Positions 45,475 to 55,788 are shown, counted from the first letter of the stretch. The stretch: 58,766 nt of DNA from Bacteroidales bacterium (GCA_012517855.1 JAAYUD010000071.1:1-58766), one strand, 5' to 3'. Made by a program: numbers and translations. The notes: generated from the letters alone by a model not told the origin.

Positions 45475-46806
45475 TTACTTTTCCGTAACAGTCAGTACGG
45501 CTTTGGGCCCTGCTGCAAATGATACGGTAAAGACATACGTTTTGCCCGAGGTCAAGGTCTTTCCGGTAACGATACCTAAATTGCCTGAGTCTCTTCCGTT
45601 ATTGCCATCACCTACAAAGATAACATCGCTTGTTGTTGATATGATTGACGAAATATTGCTCGTCCAACCCTTTTCATCGAAGAACTTAAAGTTGATGGCG
45701 TCCGTCGCGATCTGTTGTCCCGCCACGAAAGTAGCTTGGTAAACAGCGGGTGATACCTGAGCCATGCACAAGGCATTGTCCGTGTTCCAACCTACCTGAT
45801 TGCTTGTTACGGATGGTTTGCCACATCCTTCGCCTATAATCCAAATAGCTCCCGATCCATCAGCGGTGTTGAGCGAAGCCGGCGAACCGTTTTTCATTGC
45901 TTCGACACGCAGGTAATTGTATTGATAATTGAGTGTAACCTTGTATTCTCCTGTAACTGGAACAAATGTCAATGTACCGTCGTTGTTCAATTTGAAGAAA
46001 TCCGGATCTATCCATATCGAAGACAAATCAATACCATCTGTAGAGATTGTCTGTCCTTGAGTGAAAGTCTTATCTACATAGTAGTTGTTTTCGTCTGCCA
46101 TGGTCATTGCTTGTCCGTCGAATTTAAGATTCAGGAACGGACTGCCTTCGTAAGTCAAGGTGTTGAACGTGATGGTGTATTGTCCGGCTCTTGTATTGGT
46201 AAACGTGATAGGCGATGTACTGCCTTGGGTAATGGCTTTGTCTTCCCAACCGAAGTTGATAACATTGCCATTACTACCCATAGCAGGTGCCTGAATGTAT
46301 CCTTTTACCTTCATATCGAAATCTCCCGTTACACTATATTGATTTAGTCCTACACGGTTCATCGTCAAGTTACCGTATTGGTCGGTTACTAATGTCAGAT
46401 GATCATAGTCCGGACGTGTTAATGCCAAGCTATAGGTTTGTTCGACCTTTGTGAAGTGAATGTTTTGTAGGACAAACTTCAGCGTTGCTGTTCCGTTAGG
46501 AATACTTTTGTAGAAGGGAATATATATTTTCCCTGCATATTCCTGATAATTCTTTGTACGGATAGTAGTGCTCGAAACCAGTTCGTCGCCAAAATAGAGT
46601 TGTGCCTTTAAGGTTGACAACGGAATATTACCTTCGTCAGAGACTTTTGTCTTGAATGCTAAGCTGTCGCCAAACATTGCTGATGAAAAGGTCGTTTCGG
46701 ATGTCATTATGGGTTTTCCTGGAGCATCGTTATTGTCGTTGTTGCTACAAGAAGTCGTTAAAAGTAATCCGAAAAGAATTGATAGAGTATATTTCAATGT
46801 TTTCAT
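45475..46806 (-). CDS. PUL surface glycan-binding lipoprotein (SusE-position)
   Basis: Outer-membrane lipoprotein of 443 residues, lipobox TTSC (Cys20), acidic Asn/Asp-rich spacer next. It is composed of beta-sandwich domains: one around 30-135 (SSAMFGDSLAFKTKVSDEG), two to three similar modules (140-330, with the repeated motif YxVTGDF / YKVTLNY) and a C-terminal SusE/SusF-like module with IWIIGEGCGKPSV. Such proteins sit on the cell surface and bind the polysaccharide for the SusCD pair. It is the last gene of the PUL. A DUF5125-type assignment is likely, but the substrate is inferred from the adjacent GH30. Confidence 0.75.
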   Translation of the reverse strand: MKTLKYTLSILFGLLLTTSCSNNDNNDAPGKPIMTSETTFSSAMFGDSLAFKTKVSDEGNIPLSTLKAQLYFGDELVSSTTIRTKNYQEYAGKIYIPFYKSIPNGTATLKFVLQNIHFTKVEQTYSLALTRPDYDHLTLVTDQYGNLTMNRVGLNQYSVTGDFDMKVKGYIQAPAMGSNGNVINFGWEDKAITQGSTSPITFTNTRAGQYTITFNTLTYEGSPFLNLKFDGQAMTMADENNYYVDKTFTQGQTISTDGIDLSSIWIDPDFFKLNNDGTLTFVPVTGEYKVTLNYQYNYLRVEAMKNGSPASLNTADGSGAIWIIGEGCGKPSVTSNQVGWNTDNALCMAQVSPAVYQATFVAGQQIATDAINFKFFDEKGWTSNISSIISTTSDVIFVGDGNNGRDSGNLGIVTGKTLTSGKTYVFTVSFAAGPKAVLTVTEK

Positions 46807-46835
46807 GTCTTATTATTTTTCTAGAATTAAACAAT

Positions 46836-48335
46836 TTACCATTGGCACGAAACAATGCCGTAAGCCGGAATTGTACAAGAGAAGTGATGCGTTCCGTCAC
46901 TCAATACCAATGATTTTTGTGTGCTATTATTATTGCATAGAACCGCAGCGTATGTGTTGTCGGTATTTTTGAAGGCGGCATAGGTCAATCCGTCTTGAGA
47001 AAAGCTTCCAGCTGTTGTCGATATTCTGATAGCATTTGGCTTTACCACACTTGCCAGATGTGCAAGAATATAATAATGAGAATTGTAGCTGATGGTAGCA
47101 TAATCGTTCGGATTGATATCTACCGCGCCATAACATGTTTGGCAACCGCCATCCAAATTGGGACCTTTGTTTGTATCGAGCATCAAGTTCCATACAATAA
47201 CAGCAGTACAGAAGTTGTTTACCGTTCCCAAAGCAACATCTTGCATATCGTTCATCAAGCGAGCCGAAAGGTTACGTCCGTCGTTCCATTCGCCGATAGA
47301 TGTTTCCGAGAATATCAGTCCTTTCGATGGTGCTTGATTATGTATGTTTGCCAATTCGGTATAAGAGCCTCCATAGTTATGGTATGCTGCGCCTACAATA
47401 TATTCTGCACCTTCTACATCACCAAGCGTATTGTATATCTTGACAGGATAATCTGTTTGGTCTGCATTGCCGTCATAATTGAAATTATGGTCGAAAACGT
47501 AAACTTTTGTCGTCAGATTGCTTGCTTTTAAAGTAGGAGCCAATACTTTCAAAAAAGCGGCTTCTTCTTGCCATGGCATGAGCGTAGAGGCACAGTTACC
47601 TGCATTCAACGGTTCGTTTTGCGGAGTAATGGCATAGATTGGTATACCTGCATTTTGATAAGCTTGAATCCATTTTGTGAAGTAGGTGGCATAATCCTGA
47701 TAATAATCGGGATTCACATGCCCGCCCGTCCACGAATTGTATGGAGTTTTACTTTCAATATCAGTAACCTTCATCCAGCGGGGACATGTCCATGGCGAAC
47801 CGATAATGCGAAGTTTGGGGTTTATGGCCAATATCTCTTTCAATATGGGGATGACATAGTTATTGTCATCGCTCTTCAGACCGAAGTTGGAGATATCTTT
47901 TGTATCGCAACAAGTATACTCCGTACTTGAGAAATCCGAGCATCCAATAGAAATCCGAACATAGCTGAAACCATATCCTTCGCTATCCGAGAAGGTCTTT
48001 TTCAAGAATGCTGTACGATTAGCACTAGTCATCTTTAACAGATTGTAGGCTGTCGAATAGGTAATGGCTGCTCCGAAACCGTCCATCTTTTGATATGATG
48101 TGGAAGCATTCAAGGTAAGAGTACTCGGCGACATGTTGTCGGTAGTGCTGAAAGCAGCTGTTGTTTTGCTCAGCTTACTACCGTTCACAGAGGTCGTATA
48201 AATCGTTACGTCTTTTGCTGTTTCTCCTCCACCATTGTCGGGATCGGTTGTTCCGCTGGCAGAGTTTCCACTACCACAAGCAGCCAGAGCAAATAGTGTG
48301 AGGCTGAAAGTCACTATGAGGTATTTTAGGTTCAT
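46836..48335 (-). CDS. Glycoside hydrolase family 30 endo-glucanase
   Basis: Surface lipoprotein enzyme of 499 residues (lipobox LAAC, Cys20). The (beta/alpha)8 barrel has acid/base Glu241 in TPQNEPLNAGN and nucleophile Glu344 in IFSETSIGEW. The opening QKMDGFGAAITYSTA and the C-terminal beta-domain are typical of GH30. Its neighbours SusC, SusD and a binding lipoprotein form a PUL in the order of the Bacteroides thetaiotaomicron fungal beta-1,6-glucan locus, where the GH30 is an endo-beta-1,6-glucanase. That activity is therefore the best guess; glucosylceramidase- or xylanase-type GH30 activities cannot be excluded. Confidence 0.85.
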   Translation of the reverse strand: MNLKYLIVTFSLTLFALAACGSGNSASGTTDPDNGGGETAKDVTIYTTSVNGSKLSKTTAAFSTTDNMSPSTLTLNASTSYQKMDGFGAAITYSTAYNLLKMTSANRTAFLKKTFSDSEGYGFSYVRISIGCSDFSSTEYTCCDTKDISNFGLKSDDNNYVIPILKEILAINPKLRIIGSPWTCPRWMKVTDIESKTPYNSWTGGHVNPDYYQDYATYFTKWIQAYQNAGIPIYAITPQNEPLNAGNCASTLMPWQEEAAFLKVLAPTLKASNLTTKVYVFDHNFNYDGNADQTDYPVKIYNTLGDVEGAEYIVGAAYHNYGGSYTELANIHNQAPSKGLIFSETSIGEWNDGRNLSARLMNDMQDVALGTVNNFCTAVIVWNLMLDTNKGPNLDGGCQTCYGAVDINPNDYATISYNSHYYILAHLASVVKPNAIRISTTAGSFSQDGLTYAAFKNTDNTYAAVLCNNNSTQKSLVLSDGTHHFSCTIPAYGIVSCQW

Positions 48336-48348
48336 GCGTTATATTTAA

Positions 48349-49869
48349 TTAATATCCCGGATTCTGGGTTAAGTTATTGTTTTTGTCCAAAGCCGTTTGT
48401 GGAATTGGCAATAAATAAGAGTTCTTGTCGAACGTCCTTTTTTGAGCAAGTCGTCCACTATCTTTAGCATAAACAGCATTCATTACCGGCTCTACTTTGT
48501 CGTTACGGCAAAGATCAAACCAACGTTGGCATTCGAATGCAAGTTCTAGACGGCGTTCTTTTAATACTGCGTCCGCCATTGCTGTCTTGTCTGATGTAAC
48601 AGACGATGGAAGATTAGCCAAGTTCACTCTATTGCGGATTTGGTTGACAAGCGTGGCTGCATCGCCAAGGCTACCCAAGTTGACTTTTGCTTCTGCTTCC
48701 AGAAGAAGAATATCAGCCAAACGAAGTTTGATGATGCTGTTTACTCCAGAACGTGCTTTGTACATGAAAGGATAGTTGTTGGCAGGATAATAGTTACTCC
48801 ATGAACAAGCATAGTAAACAATAGATTCGTTTTTGCGAATAACGTCTCCTTCATCATCGAAAGCTTTTATCAGATCACGTGAAGGTGTGATCCATTTGGC
48901 CCAGGTGAAATAGAAATCATAACTTGTCAGGTCTCTACCGAACATCCACGAAGCCCAGTTGGCATCACCCGTCTGGTACTGAATTTCCAAGATGCTTTCG
49001 CTGGTATTCCGTTTCTTACAATCTTGTGTTGTAGAGTCGAATCCAAACAGGTTGGAGTAGTCGCTTTCGAGGGTTAGTCCTGCTGTGCTTTTTACCATGT
49101 CAGCATATTCTACAACTTTATTATAGTCTCTGATAGGCTTTTCTGCATAGACTTTAGCCAGCATCGCTTGAGCCACTGTTTTCGATAACAATGTTTTGTC
49201 CGATGTCTTCATGTCTGGAGCATATTGAAGTGCGCTGGTCAAGTCGCTTTCAATTTGTTTGTAACATTCTGCAGCTGTTGTTTTTGCTGGATAATAAATA
49301 GGATAGATTTCTTTAATGTTACTGGATGTAATGGTTTGTGCTACTTTGGTAATCAAAGGAACTCCGCCCCATATACGACACATGTCAAACAATACCAGTG
49401 CCCGGAAGATTTTTCCTTCTGCTTGCCACTGATTGTATTCATCTTGCGATACGAGATTCTTTTTCAACAAATAGTCCAAGCCGTTTATGAGTACATTAGA
49501 TTGAGCAATATCTTCCAAGTATCTGTCCCAGTCACGTTCGAGATCAGGGTTGCTTGCATCGAGACCATTATTCTCAAAAGGTACAACTTCTGCACCTGTG
49601 GTACCGGCATAAGCATTGTCCGAATGGCTTTCGGCTATCAATTCCAAATCCAGATACCAATGCTCCTGGCGGTTTCTGAGCAACTGATACAATACTTGAC
49701 GCTGACTAACAGCTGCATCTCTGTCTTTTAAGAGAATTTGTGTCGTATCAGAAGGTACGCCGTTCGTTAGTTCCGTATACGATGACACTGGATCATAATT
49801 GAGTGTACAGGATGTCAGAACGCCTATAAACAGACAACTTAATAAAAGTTTTATATTTTTTGATTTCAT
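48349..49869 (-). CDS. SusD/RagB-family nutrient-binding lipoprotein
   Basis: Surface lipoprotein of 506 residues that forms the lid of the SusC channel and binds glycan. It has lipobox LTSC (Cys21), an N-terminal helical TPR-like body (about 75-300, with ALVLFDMCRIWGGVPLI) and the RagB/SusD C-terminal part (NIRNRVNL-like QIRNRVNLANLP, KERRLELAFECQRWFDLCRND and a closing LLPIPQTALDKNNNLTQNPGY). Length and motifs are normal. It is 12 bp after susC and 13 bp before the GH30 gene. Confidence 0.93.
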   Translation of the reverse strand: MKSKNIKLLLSCLFIGVLTSCTLNYDPVSSYTELTNGVPSDTTQILLKDRDAAVSQRQVLYQLLRNRQEHWYLDLELIAESHSDNAYAGTTGAEVVPFENNGLDASNPDLERDWDRYLEDIAQSNVLINGLDYLLKKNLVSQDEYNQWQAEGKIFRALVLFDMCRIWGGVPLITKVAQTITSSNIKEIYPIYYPAKTTAAECYKQIESDLTSALQYAPDMKTSDKTLLSKTVAQAMLAKVYAEKPIRDYNKVVEYADMVKSTAGLTLESDYSNLFGFDSTTQDCKKRNTSESILEIQYQTGDANWASWMFGRDLTSYDFYFTWAKWITPSRDLIKAFDDEGDVIRKNESIVYYACSWSNYYPANNYPFMYKARSGVNSIIKLRLADILLLEAEAKVNLGSLGDAATLVNQIRNRVNLANLPSSVTSDKTAMADAVLKERRLELAFECQRWFDLCRNDKVEPVMNAVYAKDSGRLAQKRTFDKNSYLLPIPQTALDKNNNLTQNPGY

Positions 49870-49881
49870 GATAAGCTTATT

Positions 49882-52830
49882 TTAAAATTCAAGATTCAAA
49901 CCAAGCAAGAAAGATTTATTTTGAGGGTAAGTACCGTAATCGATACCTTGTACTGTACCGCTATTGCCATATTGATTTACTTCTGGATCCATTCCCTTGT
50001 ACTTAGTCCATGTAATGAGGTTGTTGAAGGTTACGTAAGGTAGTAACTTGGTGATGCCCCATTTACGGAGTAACGAATTCTTTATATCATACGAAAGTGT
50101 AATATTCTTTACTCTTAAGTAACTGCCGTTTTCTACGAAGTACGAAGAGTTTTTCATATCAAATCCGGCCTTTGGTATGTTTGTTATTTGTCCGGGTATT
50201 CTCCAGCGATTCAACACTCTGGTCGACTGATTCTTTCCATCATACATACCTTCTGTTTCCATGCGAGATACGTTATAAATGTCATTGCCATAGCTTCCTT
50301 GTAGCAATACGCTGAGGTTGAATCCTCTGTACGAAAAAGTATTGCTCATACCGAATGTGAAATCGGGATTTGGGTCTCCTATGTATGTTCTGTCCGATGC
50401 AGAAATCACACCGTCGTGATTTGTGTCTCTATACTTCAGCTCTCCGGTTTCGGGATCTACTCCGTCAGAGATGTATCCCCAGAAGCAACCTAATGGGCGT
50501 CCCGGTTCATTGCGTACAACGTAGTCGCTCACTTGGTCAGTTGTCTTTGCATCATAGTATATTTTCGATAATTCCAGTTTCTTCAATTTGTTTTTATTAA
50601 ACGATATATTGAAGTTGGTTTCCCACTTGAATGCACCTACTAGGTTACGTGAGTCTATAGAAAATTCAAAACCTCTGTTTGTCATTGTTCCTTCGTTGCG
50701 GGTAAACGTGTTTGCCGGAGCAGATCCTGTAGGTAATGATACGGTCATCAGCATGTTTGTCGTCTTCTTGTAATAATAGTCCATTGCAAATGTCAGACGA
50801 TTTCTTAAGATAGTCAAATCAAGACCAATATCTGTCTGAGATGTGGTTTCCCATGTCAAATCGGGATAGCTTAGTGTCGTTTGGTCTGTCGTATTGGGTA
50901 CGGCATTATTATTTCCTGTTGTGAACCATGCAATACGGTTGATGTTGTATGCTGCCAGATAAGAGTAGTCGCCCAGTCCCGATTGGTTACCGGTTTGTCC
51001 CCAGCCTCCACGTATCTTCATATCGTCTATCCATGTCAGATTTTTCATGAAGTTTTCACTCGATATACGCCATGCTCCGGAGAATGATGGGAATACACCC
51101 CAACGATGTCCGGGAGCCAATTTAGACGAACCATCCGCACGTAGATTGGCCGTTACCAAATATTTGCTGTCGTAGTTATATGCCACACGTCCCATGTAAG
51201 ACATGATTGCCCATTCCGATTCTGAGGTACCTGTACCGGTCCACGAGATTTCGTTGGCTGCATTCAATGTCTTGATATAGCCGTTGGCATAGTGAGATGC
51301 ATTGATCCAGCTCTCCGACCATTTGGAACTTGTCCATGACGAACCGCCCATAACATCCAATCCGTGTTTACCAAATTGTTTATTGTAAGATAAAATATTA
51401 TCGAATGTCAAGATGGTGTTTAAAGAACGTTGATCATATCCTGTTCCATAATTTTCTCTACCATTTGTCGTAGCGATAGGATCAAGAAAATTGAATACCT
51501 TTTCGTAGCCTCTATCCAGTGTCATTGATGACGTGAAAGTGAACCCGGGCATGAACGTGATTAATGCTTTTCCTGTAGCCAACAATCTGTCCGATGTTGT
51601 TTTATTGTCTTTCTGCCGAGCAACGTTTTCTGACGGACTGGTAATGTTTACGCCATAAAAATTGTTGTAATATTGTTTTGGATTGACAGGATCCCAAACG
51701 GGTGCATAAGTAGGGGTGTTGATCACAGCCAGTACTACACCGCCTCTGTTAGATCCTGTACCCGAAATAATATCGCCCTTACTTGCCATGTCGGCATAAG
51801 AAACGTCGGCACTTATTTTCAACCAACTCTTTATTTGATTGTTTAGCGAAGCGCGAAAGTTGTAACGCTTGTAGCCCGAATAGTCGATAACACCATTTTC
51901 TCCAGTGTATCCACCCGAGATATAATAATTCATTTTGTCGTTACCATTTGTTATCGACAGTTGATAGTTTTGTGAAGTTCCTGTTCGGTAGATTTCATCG
52001 AACCAATTGGTTTTGTCTGTCAGATTGTTTGGCAAAGAAACCAATCCTATTTCGTCTTGTAAGTCTTTGTATTGCGCGGCATTCAGAGGCTTTATCTTAT
52101 TTTGTATTTTATTGAACCCGAAATGTGCATTGAAAGATATTTTCGCTATCCCTGCTTCTCCTTTCTTGGTGGTTACCATAATTACACCGTTGGCAGCACG
52201 CGAACCATATATCGCTGCCGAAGAAGCATCTTTCAGTATCTGAATGCTGGCAATGTCGTCGGGCGATAAATAAGAAATGTCTGTTGTGGGAACACCGTCT
52301 ATTACATAAAGAGGATCGTTACTTCCATTCATAGACGTCGTACCACGAACGCGAATGGTCATTCCGGCGCCAGGCATACCATTAGGAGATGATACCGAGA
52401 TACCGGCTGCTTTACCTTGGATGGCCTGGCTCACCGAGATGAGCGGGCGTTCTGCCAAGTCTTTTGTCGAAACAGACGAGACGGCTGTTGTCACATCTTT
52501 TCTTTTTACACTACCGTAGCCTATTACTACAACTTCGTCAAGGAGTTGATTGTTTTCCTGAAGTACTACGTTCATTGTGCCCGTGGCTTTTACTTCGAGT
52601 GTCTTATATCCTATGGATGAAAAGACGATTGTAGCGCCACGTTTTACGCTAATTGAGAAATGTCCGTTAATATCTGTTACGATACCATTTGATGTACCTT
52701 TCTCAATTACACTTGCTCCGATAACGGGTACTCGTTGTTCATCTGTTACTACACCGGTAACCGATATCTTTTGAGCAAAACCTGTTAATGATACAAATAT
52801 TGCCAGTAAGGCAATCAGTAATTTTTTCAT
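49882..52830 (-). CDS. SusC/RagA-family TonB-linked outer-membrane transporter
   Basis: TonB-dependent oligosaccharide importer of 982 residues. The ATG at 52830 starts a signal peptide ending TGFAQ; the frame is open a few codons upstream from a TTG. A carboxypeptidase-regulatory-like domain (about 25-95) is followed by the SusC signature region, LDEVVVIGYGSVKRKDVTTAVSSV, and the plug (about 110-230) with DPLYVIDGVP and SIQILKDASSAAIYGSRAANGV. The barrel ends in a canonical aromatic residue (LGLNLEF). No STN domain, so it is not a FecR partner. First gene of the PUL operon. Confidence 0.95.
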   Translation of the reverse strand: MKKLLIALLAIFVSLTGFAQKISVTGVVTDEQRVPVIGASVIEKGTSNGIVTDINGHFSISVKRGATIVFSSIGYKTLEVKATGTMNVVLQENNQLLDEVVVIGYGSVKRKDVTTAVSSVSTKDLAERPLISVSQAIQGKAAGISVSSPNGMPGAGMTIRVRGTTSMNGSNDPLYVIDGVPTTDISYLSPDDIASIQILKDASSAAIYGSRAANGVIMVTTKKGEAGIAKISFNAHFGFNKIQNKIKPLNAAQYKDLQDEIGLVSLPNNLTDKTNWFDEIYRTGTSQNYQLSITNGNDKMNYYISGGYTGENGVIDYSGYKRYNFRASLNNQIKSWLKISADVSYADMASKGDIISGTGSNRGGVVLAVINTPTYAPVWDPVNPKQYYNNFYGVNITSPSENVARQKDNKTTSDRLLATGKALITFMPGFTFTSSMTLDRGYEKVFNFLDPIATTNGRENYGTGYDQRSLNTILTFDNILSYNKQFGKHGLDVMGGSSWTSSKWSESWINASHYANGYIKTLNAANEISWTGTGTSESEWAIMSYMGRVAYNYDSKYLVTANLRADGSSKLAPGHRWGVFPSFSGAWRISSENFMKNLTWIDDMKIRGGWGQTGNQSGLGDYSYLAAYNINRIAWFTTGNNNAVPNTTDQTTLSYPDLTWETTSQTDIGLDLTILRNRLTFAMDYYYKKTTNMLMTVSLPTGSAPANTFTRNEGTMTNRGFEFSIDSRNLVGAFKWETNFNISFNKNKLKKLELSKIYYDAKTTDQVSDYVVRNEPGRPLGCFWGYISDGVDPETGELKYRDTNHDGVISASDRTYIGDPNPDFTFGMSNTFSYRGFNLSVLLQGSYGNDIYNVSRMETEGMYDGKNQSTRVLNRWRIPGQITNIPKAGFDMKNSSYFVENGSYLRVKNITLSYDIKNSLLRKWGITKLLPYVTFNNLITWTKYKGMDPEVNQYGNSGTVQGIDYGTYPQNKSFLLGLNLEF

Positions 52831-52886
52831 ACGTACCAAATTTTAATGTTAATATAATCGTCAGTAGATGGTTACCCATCTGTGTA

Positions 52887-52894
52887 CAAAATTA
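52887..52894 (-). promoter_or_regulatory. -7 promoter box for the PUL
   Basis: Reads TAATTTTG on the minus strand, 57 bp before the susC start. No matching -33 box at 19-21 bp, as expected for an activator-dependent promoter. Confidence 0.4.
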
Positions 52895-53037
52895 GCCGAT
52901 TCTGGGGTACGCTGTTCCGATTCCAATAAATAAGTGGATAGCTACTGTATTTATTTATCTATAAATCAGATGCTTGTTGCGCTTTTTGATCACATAAAAA
53001 GTGGATAAAATATGGATAGGATAAATAGAAAAAAGAA

Positions 53038-54669
53038 CTAACGAATCCTTTTTATCGCATCTTCGAAGGTGCTTCTCTCTACTTTTGCACTGTTTTTTAC
53101 TTTTGCCCGATAATTGTAAATCGTATTTGCCGAATAACGCAAAAATTCGGCTATCTGCGAACTGTTGTCAATACCCAAACGTATAAGGGCGAAGATGCGC
53201 AATTCGGTGTTCAATAGCTCTCCCTTTTTAGGAATGAGTTTTCCTTCGTCTTCGAGCAATGAATTGATTTGCTCTACAAAATTGGGGAATAGATGTAGGA
53301 ATGCCGAGTCGAATGTGGCATACAGTTGATCCAGCTCTTTGCTCAGTCCCTCAGAAGAGCGGGTCATGTTGTACAACTCGTCGGTACGTTTCATAGTCAC
53401 CATTTTGTTCACCATCTTTCTGTAGGCATTGAGCTTGTCTATATACATAGAACAAAGGTTTAGGAAACGTCCGATGTATTCTTCTTTTATATGATTTGAT
53501 TCCGATAGTTCGTCATTCGTTGATTTCAATTCATCATTGAGCGATTGCAATTTAAAATTGACTTGTTGCAGCGCATTCTTTGTTGCCGACAGTTTACGAA
53601 ATTGTATACCTATATATATAAATGCCAGTGCGAGGGCTACGAACAGAAAGCTGATGAGAATGAGATTTAATTGAAGTTTGTGATTTTTCTTTTCAATCAT
53701 CGATTGGAAGGTAGCGTCTATCAACGATAAGATTCCGGCACTCTGAATATTTCTCAAGCGGGCGTTATAAAGCTTGGTTTCATTCCACGAAAAGCGCATA
53801 TAGGTGTAGGCTCTCTCAATATCTCCATTGTCGTATAGCAATTTGGCCAATGTCCACAGAGAAGCGTGGTCCATAATGGCCGATTGGATATCCGAAATAG
53901 AAGAAAGAGCCAGACAGCTCATCTCTTGCCTGCTGTTGAGCTCCAGATTATAAATAAGAGATCGATGATACATTACCAGTGCATAAGTAGGAGTGCCCAT
54001 CTGGGCTTGTGCCAATCGTTCATTATTAATTTTCATCGCCCGTTTATAGTCTTTACAGTCTCTGGCCGACGTCTCTTGCATCTGTCGGTATTCATCGGTG
54101 TTTTTAGGTAGCAGTTGATAAATCAGGTTTTTGTAGTTTTGTGAGATCTTCTCATATTTTACTTTGCTCAATCTGTCTTGCGAGTAACATCCCATTTCGC
54201 CATAGGCATGATCATAGCACATATAGTATTGAAGTTTTAATGCGGCTGGAATTTTTTTCTTGTCAATACCGTTGAGCAAATCGATCGATTCCATATACAT
54301 GCCCGATGAAGCTAGCAGATACGATAGTTTCAATTTGCTGTCTACTACCCACGATGCATTACCCATGGCTGTTGCCAGTTCGATGTTATTGTCCAGATAG
54401 GCAATGGTCGAGTCGCACGAATAGGGCTTGTATTCTTCATAGAGTCTTTCGTTGAGTAGGTAGCGTTCTTTCGATAGCGGTAAAGTCTTGGCTAGTTGTT
54501 TTTTTATTTTCTTTATGCGTAGTTCGCGTTGACTCTTATATATTTGGTGGTTTTTAATTGTTCGATCTAATACATTCAAGAGAGAATCCAATTGATTGTT
54601 GTCGGCGAATGCGGGAACAATGCCTATTATTCCCCATAGGATATATAGTATTAAGAGTCGGTGTTTCAT
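53038..54669 (-). CDS. DUF6377 membrane regulator with LuxR-like HTH
   Basis: Predicted regulator of the PUL, 543 residues. The start at 54669 is chosen because it begins a signal or anchor segment ending PAFAD; the upstream frame to 54777 is unlikely. The periplasmic part (about 22-345) has helical repeats like a TPR superhelix. A transmembrane helix (about 348-370, LILISFLFVALALAFIYIG) precedes a coiled coil (375-430) and a C-terminal LuxR-type helix-turn-helix (about 480-540) with LNTELRIFALIRLGIDNSSQIAEFLRYS. Unlike many PULs, no hybrid two-component sensor or ECF sigma is present, so this protein is the candidate sensor. It is oriented the same way as susC, 207 bp upstream. Confidence 0.75.
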   Translation of the reverse strand: MKHRLLILYILWGIIGIVPAFADNNQLDSLLNVLDRTIKNHQIYKSQRELRIKKIKKQLAKTLPLSKERYLLNERLYEEYKPYSCDSTIAYLDNNIELATAMGNASWVVDSKLKLSYLLASSGMYMESIDLLNGIDKKKIPAALKLQYYMCYDHAYGEMGCYSQDRLSKVKYEKISQNYKNLIYQLLPKNTDEYRQMQETSARDCKDYKRAMKINNERLAQAQMGTPTYALVMYHRSLIYNLELNSRQEMSCLALSSISDIQSAIMDHASLWTLAKLLYDNGDIERAYTYMRFSWNETKLYNARLRNIQSAGILSLIDATFQSMIEKKNHKLQLNLILISFLFVALALAFIYIGIQFRKLSATKNALQQVNFKLQSLNDELKSTNDELSESNHIKEEYIGRFLNLCSMYIDKLNAYRKMVNKMVTMKRTDELYNMTRSSEGLSKELDQLYATFDSAFLHLFPNFVEQINSLLEDEGKLIPKKGELLNTELRIFALIRLGIDNSSQIAEFLRYSANTIYNYRAKVKNSAKVERSTFEDAIKRIR

Positions 54670-54760
54670 ACTGCAAGAATATTGTTCTTTTTTACTTTGA
54701 CAAATATATATATTTTCTTTGATACAGCCATCAAGTAATTCGAAAATAAGCCCGATTATT

Positions 54761-54792
54761 TTTGTTATTGCTCTCAACTTCTTTTATCTTTG
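54761..54792 (+). promoter_or_regulatory. Bacteroidota-type promoter
   Basis: TTTG (54761-54764) and TATCTTTG (54785-54792), 20 bp apart, about 36 bp before the TPR gene at 54829. Confidence 0.6.
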
Positions 54793-54828
54793 CCTCGCAA
54801 ATTCAGTACCACTTAATTCGATACGATA

Positions 54829-55788
54829 ATGGGATTTTTTAAATCAATATTCAGCACCAATAGCTTGGCGCCCGAAGAGGAGAAGAAGAAAGAAGAAAAC
54901 AAAAATTTTGATATATTCAAGTACGATGGTATCCGTAGCCAGAACATGGGGCAGCTGGACTATGCCGTCAAATGTTTGCGCGAGGCGTTGAATATTCACG
55001 ACGACGAGGAAGTGTTAGCTCATTTGGGGCAAGTGCTTTCCATTCAAGGTAAATTGGATGAGGCTTTCGACATCTATAGCCGGTTGACCGAAACTTATCC
55101 TCATAATGTGGAGTCTTTTCTCGCATTTGCCAATGTATGCTTTTTGCTCGACAAATTCGACGAAATGCTGGAAGCTGCCGAGAAGGCCATTGCATTGGAT
55201 GCAAAGAGTGCGCCTGCTTATTTCTTGCAGGGCAGGGCTTTGTTTGGATTGCACAACGAGGTGATGGCTGTTGCGGCGTTGACTAAGTCGGTCGCGCTCC
55301 GTGAGTCTTATGTGCAGGCTTTGCTGTTGCGCGCCGAGGTGCTATTGTCCATGCGGCAATTCGAAGAAGCCGGAAAGGATATTGAGGATGTGTTGTCTCA
55401 AAATGAGGCCGACGAAGATGCTTTGCGGCTTAAGGGCAGAATGTTGGAAGCTCTTGATCGAAAAGAGGAGGCCGAAGAGGTCTATCGCAATCTGATTGCA
55501 ACCGATCCGTTCTACGAACAGGCCTATATCAATTTGGGCGATTTATTCATCACGCAAAATAGATTGTCCGATGCGATTGCGTTGTTTGATGAAGCAATCG
55601 AACTGAATCCCAATTTTGCCGAGGCATATCGCGAAAGAGGGCGTGCCAAATTGTTGAGTGGAGACGAGGCAGGTTCGCTTCAGGACGCTCAAAAGGCCGT
55701 CGAACTCAAACCGCAGGAAGTTGATGTCAGCGGTCAGTTTAGAGTCGAAGAGAATAAGCCGATCAATATATTGGGCCTTTATAGTTGA
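54829..55788 (+). CDS. Tetratricopeptide repeat protein
   Basis: Cytoplasmic protein of 319 residues without a signal peptide. After a charged N-terminal stretch (about 12-25, EEEKKKEEN) it is built from about eight TPR hairpins, clear in LDYAVKCLREALNI, LDEAFDIYSRLTETYPHN, FEEAGKDIEDVL, KEEAEEVYRNLIATDP, and SDAIALFDEAIELNPNFAEA. TPRs mediate protein contacts; the partner is unknown. It has its own strong promoter and ends at a hairpin terminator shared with the convergent lipoprotein gene. Confidence 0.8.
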   Translation: MGFFKSIFSTNSLAPEEEKKKEENKNFDIFKYDGIRSQNMGQLDYAVKCLREALNIHDDEEVLAHLGQVLSIQGKLDEAFDIYSRLTETYPHNVESFLAFANVCFLLDKFDEMLEAAEKAIALDAKSAPAYFLQGRALFGLHNEVMAVAALTKSVALRESYVQALLLRAEVLLSMRQFEEAGKDIEDVLSQNEADEDALRLKGRMLEALDRKEEAEEVYRNLIATDPFYEQAYINLGDLFITQNRLSDAIALFDEAIELNPNFAEAYRERGRAKLLSGDEAGSLQDAQKAVELKPQEVDVSGQFRVEENKPINILGLYS

